From Acidobacteriota bacterium (lineage in GTDB: Bacteria > Acidobacteriota > Terriglobia > Acidiferrales > UBA7541), in contig QHYJ01000085.1 in assembly GCA_003223255.1 (NCBI GenBank), forward strand, positions 1 through 32,178: a stretch of 32,178 nt of DNA, in the 5' to 3' direction. Below are positions 8,075-16,083 of this stretch, one piece after another (position 1 is the stretch's first letter; each line of letters begins with the position of its first letter). Both the position numbers and the translations under genes were made by a program. Under the pieces are notes generated by a model, which saw only the letters and a program-made list of their open reading frames with translations, did not search any database and was not told the DNA's origin.

Positions 8075-11000
8075 CTAGAAGCTAAGCTTCATGCCCAATT
8101 GAATTTGGCGGGCGCCGGTGGTGAAGTCCGGCCGGAAAGTTTCCGAGGTGGAGTGGCCAAAGACGGTGGTGTCCGCAAGCAGATTGTCGGGCTGATTGAA
8201 CTGCACACGGTTGAAGAGGTTATAGAATTCAAAGCGCATATCGAGTTTGACGCGCTCGTGAATTCCCACCTGCTTGTCGAGAACGGCATCAGAGTTGTTA
8301 ATGCCGGGTCCGCGGAAATGATTGCGTCCCAGATTGCCGCCAGAGCCGAAGGCTGGAACCGAGAAAAGGGCAAGGGATGGACCCGTCTGCGTGCGTGGAT
8401 TGCTGCTCGGTGGAACGCTCGCGCCTGGATTCAAATCCGGGCGCGCGGCCAGGCCCGTGTGCTCGGTGTCAAAGTTTGTAAAAATGTCAAAGGGCAAGCC
8501 GCTCGAAAGCGTCGTAATTCCTGAAACTGTCCATCCCCCGACGAGCAGGCCAGCAGCCGTTCCGCGGGAGTGATTCTTTGCATGCCCAAAGGGAAGCTGC
8601 CAGGTGTAGTTCACTGTGAGGCGCTGCGTGACGTCAAACTCCGAATTGCCGCGCTCGGCGCGCAAGTGGAAGGAGTTTCTCGGATAGGGCGGGAAAAGAA
8701 TATTGTTGTCGATGGGGATAAGCGGATCGGCGCCGTCGTCAATGGCATGCGAATACGTGTAAGCACCTTGAAGAGAGAAGCCGCGCGAAAAGCGTTTCGT
8801 GAAGTTCAATTGCAGCGCGTGATAAATGGAATTGGCGATGCCCTTGAAGAATTCGGCTTGGAGAAAAGCATTGTTGTTGACGGCGTTGAAGGGAAGCACC
8901 GGCATTCCGGTTGCCGGGTTGATTTCATTTGCGCCAAGCCAGAGACTCGTGAATTGCAAGGCCGGAGAATCGGGCGGAAGGCCCAGCGCAATCAGTGCCG
9001 CGACGAGATTCGGCTGTGGCGGATTGCCATCGACTAAACGAAGAAGATGCGTGCCCTTGGAGCCCACATAGTCGGCTTCGAGGAGAAGGCTGGGATACGG
9101 CTCGATCTGAATGCCCGTGCTCCAGCTTTGCGAATACGGCGTGCGTAAGTGCGAATCAACGAGGAAGGGAAGAATAGGTGAAGGGCAAGTGAACAGGGGC
9201 TGTCGCGTCGGGCAACTGCCGGCGACTGGCGAATCCGGGAATGTGGCCAAAGGTGTTTGTGCGGAAAGGGTGCAGGACTGGAATCCTTGAGGCGTCCCCG
9301 CAAACAAGCCCTGGCAGACTTGAGTTTCGAGCATTTGGAATGGCGGGTCGCCACGCACCAGGCTGAGGAGTTGGCCGAAGACGCGATCATGATAGAGACC
9401 ATAGCCGGCACGAATGGAGGTTTTGCGGGTTCGGAAGGGATCCCACGCTACGGAGGCACGCGGTTCGATGTCTTTCCAGTCGTCCTGGTAGAGAGGAGTT
9501 CTTCCGGGACCTTCTCCCGCTTGTGTAAACGTGAAGGGGCCTTGCCCGTCGGGGGAAACCAACAGCGTCGACATGCGGTTTTGGACTTCGACAGGCACGC
9601 CAAAGAATTCGTAGCGGACGCCGTAACTGAAAGTCAGATTCGGAATAATTTTGTAAGAGTCCTGGGCGTAGAGAGCAAATTCGCGCTGCCGGAAGCCGCG
9701 TTCGTCCGTGGTTGTGCGTGTGCCGCTAGCATTAAAGAACTGCGCCTGTGTCAACAGGTCTACGCCACCAAAAAATTGCCAGACCAGATTCTGCAGGTTC
9801 ACGCACGCTTGCATCTGTTGCGGTGAGCAAGAGCTGGGCTCAAGGCCTGTGCCCGTGGTGGAAGGAATGCCAAAGCTGGAGAATACGCCGGAGTCGGTTA
9901 TAGTGCGCGAAGCGAAATTGTTCGAGCTGTTGGAATAGACGCCGCGATACTCGCCGCCTGTCTTGATCATGTGCCGTCCGAGTACTCTGGAAATGTTGTC
10001 GCTGGCCGTATACGTTCCGGCGTTGCGCGTCGAGCCGCTGGTGTCTCCAAGGAAGATGCAGCCAAAGCCGGCAAGACTGCCCGTAAGAGGGACGTCAAAA
10101 CCACGGCCTACGCCGTCCACAAACTGGCCGTTGTTCAGTCCGTCAAAGAGGCTCGTGCCCGTGCACGTTACTGGGAATTCCAATCGATTGTATGCCAAGT
10201 GCAACTCGTTGATAAGCCCTTGAGCGGCAGTAGAAGTCAGACGCGCGGTGAGGTTGTGATTGTGGTGCTGCGTGGAAACGCCACCGATGCCGGCGAGAAA
10301 ATCTTCATGCTGATAATTGGAGTCGGAATATTGGTTGAACGTGTAGCGGACCGACAGGATGGCTTGCGCAGAAAAGCTATGATCGATGCGTCCGGTAACA
10401 TTGTTGGCGTTCACTAAGGAATGGCTGGGGAAATGAAGGAGGCCGCGGGCGCCATCAATATAATCCGCGGGTTGAGGGTCCGGGTAGTTGGCAAAAATTG
10501 CCGCCATCGTTGCATCGGGTGACAGTCCCGTGGCGTTATTGGGAGAACTGGAACTTCTTACATCGACCGTGGAGCTTTGTCCCTGGCTGGTATATGTGAA
10601 GAGACCGCTCTTGAATTCTTTTGTGGGAACAATGCTGGTTTTCGAAAGCGTGGTGCTGAACCGCCAGATCTCCTCGTTCGCAAAAAAGAGAGTCCTGTTC
10701 TTCTGAATCGGTCCGCTCACGGAGTAGCCAACCTGATTTCGAACAAAGGGGTCCTGATTGCGGTCCTGCGCAAAAAAGTCTTTGGCGGAAAGCGCGGTGT
10801 AGCGCCCGAACCAGTAGATATCGGCGTGGAGATTGTTCGTGCCTTGCTTGGTAACGATGTCGATGATGGCGCCGTTGTTGCGGCCAAACTCCGGCAGGTA
10901 GCTGTTGGTGAGCACGCGGAATTCCTGCGTGACCTCCGGGTTCAGGCTGCTCAGGCCGTTCGGGAAGCCCCCCATATCAGGGTCGTTGTTGTCTGCGCCG

Positions 11001-11557
11001 TCGAGCATGAAATTGTTGCTGCGCTCGCGGGAACCGTTCACGGAAAAACCGCTGAAAAGCGTGTTCGACTGCGTGACGCCAGGGGACAACAGAACGAGAT
11101 GGTATGGATCGCGCAAAATCAGGGGCAGGTCTTCGATCTGGTGGCTGTCGACGAGATTTCCGATTTGCGCGTCGTTCAAGTCGATCGGAACGACGGATTC
11201 GCTGCCGACGCGGATGGTTTCCCGGACAGCGCTCAGCACCAGCTTGGCGTCCAATGTGAGGACTTGGTCCACACTCAGCGGAATTCGCGAATAGACGACG
11301 GCATTGAAACTGGCATGCTCGACGCGGATGTCATAGACGCCGGGATTCAGGTTCGTGATCCGGTAGACGCCGGATTCGTCGGTTTGAACCGTTCGCGCCT
11401 CGCCCGTGTCAACATTCTCCGCGGTAATTTTAGCGGCGGGCACGGCCGCGCCGGTACTGTCTGTGATTGTCCCCCCGATCGAAGCCGTCTGAGCGTGCAA
11501 ACAAAACGGCAGACTGAGGGTTACGAGCAAACCCACGAATACGGTCTTGCGTTTCAT
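8075..11557 (-). CDS. Oar-like TonB-dependent receptor with carboxypeptidase-regulatory-like domain
   Basis: 1160 residues. The signal peptide (1-22) ends FCLHAQ. Next is a carboxypeptidase-regulatory-like Ig domain (about 25-110: IGGTITDSTGAAVPAAKITA ... SGVYRITNLNPGVYDI), then a plug-like region (FSVNGSRERSNNFMLDGADN and FRVLTNSYLPEFGRNNG) and a long outer-membrane barrel ending MKLSF, with the terminal Phe used for outer-membrane insertion. The architecture and length match the expanded Oar/TonB-dependent family of Acidobacteria, thought to take up oligomeric substrates; the ligand here is not predictable. A GAGGGGG ribosome site precedes the ATG. The gene stands alone and converges with ndh. 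Confidence 0.93.
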   Translation of the reverse strand: MKRKTVFVGLLVTLSLPFCLHAQTASIGGTITDSTGAAVPAAKITAENVDTGEARTVQTDESGVYRITNLNPGVYDIRVEHASFNAVVYSRIPLSVDQVLTLDAKLVLSAVRETIRVGSESVVPIDLNDAQIGNLVDSHQIEDLPLILRDPYHLVLLSPGVTQSNTLFSGFSVNGSRERSNNFMLDGADNNDPDMGGFPNGLSSLNPEVTQEFRVLTNSYLPEFGRNNGAIIDIVTKQGTNNLHADIYWFGRYTALSAKDFFAQDRNQDPFVRNQVGYSVSGPIQKNRTLFFANEEIWRFSTTLSKTSIVPTKEFKSGLFTYTSQGQSSTVDVRSSSSPNNATGLSPDATMAAIFANYPDPQPADYIDGARGLLHFPSHSLVNANNVTGRIDHSFSAQAILSVRYTFNQYSDSNYQHEDFLAGIGGVSTQHHNHNLTARLTSTAAQGLINELHLAYNRLEFPVTCTGTSLFDGLNNGQFVDGVGRGFDVPLTGSLAGFGCIFLGDTSGSTRNAGTYTASDNISRVLGRHMIKTGGEYRGVYSNSSNNFASRTITDSGVFSSFGIPSTTGTGLEPSSCSPQQMQACVNLQNLVWQFFGGVDLLTQAQFFNASGTRTTTDERGFRQREFALYAQDSYKIIPNLTFSYGVRYEFFGVPVEVQNRMSTLLVSPDGQGPFTFTQAGEGPGRTPLYQDDWKDIEPRASVAWDPFRTRKTSIRAGYGLYHDRVFGQLLSLVRGDPPFQMLETQVCQGLFAGTPQGFQSCTLSAQTPLATFPDSPVAGSCPTRQPLFTCPSPILPFLVDSHLRTPYSQSWSTGIQIEPYPSLLLEADYVGSKGTHLLRLVDGNPPQPNLVAALIALGLPPDSPALQFTSLWLGANEINPATGMPVLPFNAVNNNAFLQAEFFKGIANSIYHALQLNFTKRFSRGFSLQGAYTYSHAIDDGADPLIPIDNNILFPPYPRNSFHLRAERGNSEFDVTQRLTVNYTWQLPFGHAKNHSRGTAAGLLVGGWTVSGITTLSSGLPFDIFTNFDTEHTGLAARPDLNPGASVPPSSNPRTQTGPSLALFSVPAFGSGGNLGRNHFRGPGINNSDAVLDKQVGIHERVKLDMRFEFYNLFNRVQFNQPDNLLADTTVFGHSTSETFRPDFTTGARQIQLGMKLSF

Positions 11558-11705
11558 AGCCGTAAGCCCCCTCGCGGTTTGATGCTAATTCAGATGTGCC
11601 GGGTTAGGGATTGTTTGCCTGGGCTATTCTCCCGAGAAAGCCGGGCCCGAGCAAGCGAGTTCCCCGCAACTGAGATCGATTCGAATAGATTTGACCTGCT
11701 GCGAA

Positions 11706-13415
11706 TCACAGCGCGGATTCAAATTCGCGGAAGCGCCGCTCGAGTTCCCATTGCTGCGCAGCTTTTTCGCTGGACTTCAAGAAAGCGGCGCAGGCTAGAG
11801 AAGGCTTGTCGCTCCCAAGAGAGTCTTTCGCGCAAGGGGGAGCGGCGCCCGTAAAAACATCCGGCGCGCGCCACAGGCTTTCGCCGGGCAGAAAACTGTG
11901 CTCCAAACCCGTGCGCACCATCTGCTTGAGGTGGCGGTAGCTGAGACCGTAGGTTTGCACCGCGCGAACATATTCGTGAGTCAAGTCGACGCGCGATACG
12001 CCTTCATCATCGGTGGAGAGGGCCACCGGAACGCCGAATTGGCGATAGAGGGGAAACGGATGATCTTTCCCACTGACGCCGAGGATCACCTCGTTGCTGG
12101 TGAGGCTGATTTCCACCATGACGTGATTGCGCGCCATCTCCTTCAATAATTCGTGAGGACGATCCTCGTACATCACGTCCACGCCGTGGCCGATGCGTTC
12201 GGCCTGGGCTTCCTCGACGGCGAGACGAATATGACAGCAGAGCCCTTCATAAGGAACAAGGTCTGGCGCTAACTCGCCCGCGTGCAGAGCCAAATGGATC
12301 TTCGGATAAATCTTGCGTAGAAAAGCAAGGATGCGCATGTGCAGCGCATAGTCAGACATGGCAATGTAGCTGTCCTCGGGCATGACGAAATTAATGCCCA
12401 CGAAGCGCGGGTCGGCTGCTGCGGTTTCAAAGCAGAGGAGCGTTTGCGCAAATACCTGCTGCTTGGAGAAACCGCGCAAGACCTGGCAAAGGTAGCGAAT
12501 CTCGACGCGGCAAGCTGGCGCGGCGTCAGCTTGTCCACAGTGTTCGCGCAGCCGTCGCAGAGTTTCTGCCTGGTTGATCTCGGCCCTTGCGGTCGCGACT
12601 TCGTCGCGCAAACCATGCGCCAGTAACGCATCGCGAAACCGCGCGAAATCGTCGCGCCAGCCAATCTCTTTTGCAATTGCTGCTGCATGATCGAATTCGG
12701 GCGTGTGCATCAGCTCGAGATACTGTTCATTCTGGGCGTCGGCCCGCGAGGCGACTTCGTCGAGCCACTCGCCGAAATGGCGGTGGTCGGTGCCGCCAAA
12801 CTTTTCGAAGGTTTGGAAGAAGTGATCGTGACCGGTCACGCCGGGAGAAGGAACGAAGCCGCGCATGGAAAAGGCATCGATCAGCGCGTCGTAAAGAGAT
12901 TGATCTTTGTAGGCGTCGGCTGCGGGAACCTTGCCGCTTCCGCAGCTTCCGTCTCCTGGCTTGGCGAAAGAAAGCGAAGTTACGTTGACGCAGAGTTGGT
13001 CTTCCGCCGCGGCGCGAATCCAGGATTCCGCGTAGACGGCGCCACTCAGATGATTGTGGAGGTCCGCGCCTTTGGGCATTTTCTTGAGCAGGTTGCGAAG
13101 TTGCAGCGGGTTCGAACGCGCTGCGTGGAGGTTGAGAGTGCCGCGGCGCTCTCCTTCGGTCTGCGGAGCCGCAGAATGCTGCACCTTGGTCTGAGCCGGT
13201 GTCCAAGGCGAGAAAAAGAGAAGAAGAACGGAAAGGCACCCGATTCTCAGTTGAGGAATAGAAGCTAGCTCATAAATCGTTCTGAACGACGAACCCTCGG
13301 GGGCTAAAGCGCATGATTTTAAATTGCTTTTCGGCACGGCTGCCCTTCGTGTCTCAGGATAAAAAGCCGTGCCCTGATGGTTGGCAGTTATGAGATGGGT
13401 TCTAGTGAGCAACAT
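11706..13415 (-). CDS. Exported adenosine-deaminase-family amidohydrolase
   Basis: The adenosine/AMP deaminase zinc motifs are all present: KGADLHNHLSG (about 116-125), LHAGEL (377-382), RIGHGVDV (407-414) and LSTDDEGVSR (466-475), with the ISLTSN segment between. A hydrophobic segment CLSVLLLFFSPWTPAQ (about 60-75) looks like a signal peptide, so the enzyme is probably periplasmic, like ADGF-type deaminases. The start is unclear: ATG 13415 is the last ATG before the signal segment, yet the first 55 residues run through a REP-like palindrome, so the real start may be a rare codon near 13250. It is divergent from a purine permease, suggesting purine-nucleoside salvage. Confidence 0.82.
   Translation of the reverse strand: MLLTRTHLITANHQGTAFYPETRRAAVPKSNLKSCALAPEGSSFRTIYELASIPQLRIGCLSVLLLFFSPWTPAQTKVQHSAAPQTEGERRGTLNLHAARSNPLQLRNLLKKMPKGADLHNHLSGAVYAESWIRAAAEDQLCVNVTSLSFAKPGDGSCGSGKVPAADAYKDQSLYDALIDAFSMRGFVPSPGVTGHDHFFQTFEKFGGTDHRHFGEWLDEVASRADAQNEQYLELMHTPEFDHAAAIAKEIGWRDDFARFRDALLAHGLRDEVATARAEINQAETLRRLREHCGQADAAPACRVEIRYLCQVLRGFSKQQVFAQTLLCFETAAADPRFVGINFVMPEDSYIAMSDYALHMRILAFLRKIYPKIHLALHAGELAPDLVPYEGLCCHIRLAVEEAQAERIGHGVDVMYEDRPHELLKEMARNHVMVEISLTSNEVILGVSGKDHPFPLYRQFGVPVALSTDDEGVSRVDLTHEYVRAVQTYGLSYRHLKQMVRTGLEHSFLPGESLWRAPDVFTGAAPPCAKDSLGSDKPSLACAAFLKSSEKAAQQWELERRFREFESAL
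13332..13373. repeat. Inverted repeat, REP-like
   Basis: CGGCACGGCT at 13332-13341 and AGCCGTGCC at 13365-13373 form a 9-bp arm hairpin with a 23-nt loop. It sits in the apparent intergenic space between the deaminase signal peptide and the permease. This kind of element argues that the deaminase coding region starts further downstream. Confidence 0.5.
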
Positions 13416-13514
13416 TGCTCTGCCTGTTGTAGTGCGTTGCGGGCTCTTCCATTTGTCTTCCTCTTGCTCTGATGTAAACTCGCGCCGCACAGCATATCAG
13501 GAGAAGGGGAGAGA

Positions 13515-14764
13515 TTGCGCTTGCTGGAACGCGTTTTTCGCCTGGAAGAAAACCAGAGCACGGTGCGCCGCGAATTGCTGGCGGGCCTCACGACATTCAT
13601 GACTATGGCTTACGTCGTCGTGGTGAACCCGCAAATCCTTTCGGAAAGCGGCATGCCGGTGGATGGCGTGCTTTTTGCCACTTGCATTTCTTCGGCGATG
13701 ACCACGCTGGTCATGGGGATTTATGCCAATTATCCCATCGCCCTCGCCCCCGGCATGTCTCTGAACGCCTACTTCACGTATTCCATCGTCCTGGGCCGCG
13801 GGGTGCCGTGGAAAACGGCGCTCGGAGTGGTGTTCTTCTCCGGAGTGCTTTTTCTCTTGCTCACGTTGAGCAAGATTCGCGAGCAAGTTGTCAACGCCAT
13901 TCCGGACTGCCTTAAGCATGGAACGGCTGCAGGCATAGGCCTGTTCATTGCGTTTATCGGCCTGCGGAACGCAAAGATGATTGTCGCCAATCCAGCCACC
14001 TATGTCGCGTTTGGAAAAGTTTCCGATCCCGAAGTTTTGCTGGCGGCTGCGGGGCTTGTGTTGATTTCTATTCTGATGGCGCGCAAATTCAGCAGCGCCA
14101 TTCTTCTTGGAATCGCTGTGATTACTCTCGCAGGCATTCCGCTTGGGCTCAGCCATTGGCCTTCCCATTTTTTCTCGCTGCCGCATCCTTCGGGCACCCT
14201 TCTGCAGCTGGATCTGCAAGGCGCGGCGAAGATCGGGCTCGGCGACCTCATCTTTGTGTTTTTCTTCGTGGACCTGTTTGACAACGCGGGAACGCTGGTG
14301 GGTGTTTGCGAAGGCGGCGGGTTTTTGCGCGATGGGAAACTTCCGCGAGCGAGCCGCGCGTTGGGTGTCCGACGCCATCGGCACGATGTTTGGCGCGCTC
14401 ACTGGGACTTCCACGGTCACGAGCTACATCGAAAGCGCTTCGGGAGTGGCGGCGGGGGCGCGCACCGGCCTCGGCAACATCCTAATCGCGGTGTTGTTTC
14501 TCATGGCTATGTTCTGCTCGCCGCTGGTCGCGGCGATTCCGACCTATGCGACGGCTCCCGCCCTGGTCCTGGTGGGAGTGCTGATGAGCGGCGCGGTTGC
14601 GCGCATCCGCTGGGACGACTTCAGTGAAGCCTTCCCGGCCTTTCTGACGCTGGTGGCCACGCCGCTGACCTTTAGCATTGCCACTGGCCTCAGCCTGGGG
14701 GTCTAGCGGGAGGCACCGCGAAGTCAGCCCGCTGATCTGGGTCCTCTCCATTCTGTTCTTGATG
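13515..14764 (+). pseudogene. AzgA/NCS2-type hypoxanthine-guanine permease, frameshifted and 3'-deleted
   Basis: TTG 13515 follows AGGAGAAGGGG. The product begins LLERVFRLEENQSTVRREL, then GLTTFMTMAYVVVVNPQIL, APGMSLNAYFTYS and VFFFVDLFDNAGTLVGV, all AzgA hallmarks (uptake of purine bases, inner membrane). The frame is lost at GGG 14363-14365; removing one G restores VSDAIGTMFGALTGTSTVTSYIES. A stop then follows GLSLGV (14706), where intact proteins continue. The remaining C-terminal piece, GRHREVSPLIWVLSILFL, is present out of frame at 14708-14761, so a short deletion also removed the last membrane region. Two independent lesions make this a true pseudogene. It pairs with the divergent deaminase. 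Confidence 0.85.
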
Positions 14765-15001
14765 GTTCCAAGACTGGCGAGCCAAACTCCATCGTGTTGC
14801 TAACGGAGCACAAGGACCTCACCGCGTACTCTGGGCGCGAGGTTATCTTTGCCTCGATACTCCAGCACCTGCCGGGCAGCACGCCCGGCCTGGCTCCGCG
14901 GAGGCAAGAAGAAACTCTATGAAACGGTGGAAACACGCGTATTCATGGAACAGCCGGCCGGACCCAACACCGCGCAGTGCAAGCTTATCGCCAAGCAGTA
15001 G
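14765..15001 (+). pseudogene. Decayed paralogue of the 2128-2619 secreted protein
   Basis: The frame from 14761 reads PNSIVLLTEHKDL...LPGSTPGL, and after a shift near 14915 it reads LYETVETRVFMEQP...CKLIAKQ with stop TAG 14999-15001. These match, in order, SVVLLTEYKSM, LLKSTPGY, LYETSGTQVFVEEP and KFLAQK of the intact gene at 2128. The N-terminal half and signal peptide are missing. It is fused directly to the broken permease end, so one deletion probably joined both. Confidence 0.68.
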
Positions 15002-15017
15002 GGCTTTGACCCTGCGA

Positions 15018-15075
15018 TTAGCGACTACCGGTCTCTCATCGCCGCGGCTCGCTCACTTTCTCGCCAGGCCACCGC
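15018..15075 (-). repeat. Copy 1 of a 58-bp imperfect direct repeat (tail of small gene family A)
   Basis: The segment around GCCGCGGCTCGCT matches 15537-15595 with scattered substitutions. At the second copy it forms the 3' end of the intact small gene 15555-15755, so this copy is a leftover 3' end of a lost gene of the same family. Confidence 0.6.
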
Positions 15076-15080
15076 AGGTA

Positions 15081-15289
15081 CTATCCGCCGGTCTTCCGGT
15101 TGGCCAACTTGTCGAGCTGAATGCTCTTCTCTTTAAAGACCCCAGTGCAACCACAGCCCGGTTGTGATACTCCTCGGTGTACCAGATGGGAGCGTACTCC
15201 TCCAGAAGGCTGAACAACTGCAGAAGAACTTCCCCTTCTCGTTCTGACTGGGTACGGAGGGCATTAGAGTTTTCACTCGGACTTTTCAT
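15081..15289 (-). pseudogene. Small gene family B protein, frameshifted (about 69 aa originally)
   Basis: From ATG 15289 the frame reads MKSPSENSN...LLQLFSLLEEYAPIWYTEEYHNRAVVALG. It then continues meaningfully only in the next frame: FKEKSIQLDKLANRKTGG, stop TAG at 15081-15083. Adding one base to the G run at 15140-15143 rejoins them. Without correction the frame runs on to 15053 through unrelated sequence. The LEEYAPIWYTEE segment is helical and looks conserved; I do not know a function. It alternates with family A genes (see 15555-15755). Confidence 0.55.
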
Positions 15290-15536
15290 GCTGCCCCGCA
15301 TTCTGTCCAGAACCTTGCTTCCTCTCAGGCCGCAATTTCGGCGTAGGCGGCCTAGGCCTAGGCCCGCCTTCGAAAGAGAGCTTTGATACTCCCCGAAACA
15401 TATACTAGCAGCACCTCGGTGTGCTTCCTTGCTGGGAAACAATGAACTCGTAAGGAGATTGTAAGTTTTGCGTCACGCGCGTGCCTTGACTCGCAAACTG
15501 CGACGTTATGACTGAATGAATCGTCGGCCCTCCCAG

Positions 15537-15595
15537 TTAGCGACCAACGGCCGCTCACCGCCGCGGCTCGCTGCCCTTCTCCGCAGGCCAACGCT
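15537..15595 (-). repeat. Copy 2 of the 58-bp direct repeat
   Basis: It overlaps the last codons and 3' flank of the small gene at 15555-15755. The partner copy is at 15018-15075. Confidence 0.6.
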
Positions 15596-15755
15596 GGTCG
15601 ATTCTCTCCAGGATGAACGCCGCCTCCTCGATCGCCTTGTCCACCCAGAGCTGCTTCGCCATCGTCGGCTTGCCCAGCTCCATCCAGTCCAGCAGTTTGC
15701 GCGCTGAGAGCAGAGTTGCCGCAAACAGAATGGCGTGCTTTCGCTGTTCGTCCAT
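15555..15755 (-). CDS. Small gene family A protein, 66 aa, helical
   Basis: It starts at ATG 15755, preceded by GGAGACACC (good ribosome site). The product MDEQRKHAILFAATLLSARK... then LWVDKAIEEAAFILERIDQRWP is a two-helix, soluble-looking peptide with no membrane segment or catalytic motif. The frame is open further upstream, but that part lacks conservation-like character. Similar small proteins seem common in Acidobacteria, but this is from memory and the role is unknown. A second copy of its 3' end at 15018-15075 shows it was once duplicated. Confidence 0.68.
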   Translation of the reverse strand: MDEQRKHAILFAATLLSARKLLDWMELGKPTMAKQLWVDKAIEEAAFILERIDQRWPAEKGSEPRR

Positions 15756-15946
15756 GGTGTCTCCATGTTTGATTTGTTGACGCCGGCAGAGGAGGGACCC
15801 CCATTCTACTCTTTTCTTACCCCGCTTGCCCTGAGCCTCGGAGGGGGCTTCGGGGGAGCAAGGCGAAGGGTTCTCCCCGCCGGGCACCATCACCAAAAAC
15901 ACTACGCCCGCTGGACAATACACCGCAGGCAGAACCAGCGTAGGTA

Positions 15947-15975
15947 CTAGCCGCCACTTTTCCAGTTGGGAACGC
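15947..15975 (-). pseudogene. 3' tail remnant of another family B gene
   Basis: The minus-strand frame ending at TAG 15947-15949 reads VPNWKSGG, comparable to LANRKTGG at the end of the gene at 15081. The following bases TACCT are shared too. Only the last codons and 3' flank survive, so this is a fragment of the array. Confidence 0.35.
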
Positions 15976-16083
15976 TATCGGAGTTCATGATAATTTTGTG
16001 GTGGTTCCGCCGCGTTCGGTGTTCGTTCTAACGTCTGTTGGCGTGGACCCTGGCCCCGCAGCGGCCCACAGCTTGGAGGTGCT

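Noticed and set aside
10577-11854. 425-codon open frame on the plus strand
   Set aside because: It is antisense to the clearly coding TonB-dependent receptor; its product is low-complexity Val/Arg/Asp sequence typical of a GC-rich shadow frame.
15358-15804. 148-codon minus-strand frame
   Set aside because: It overlaps the 66-aa family A gene out of frame and has no domain character.
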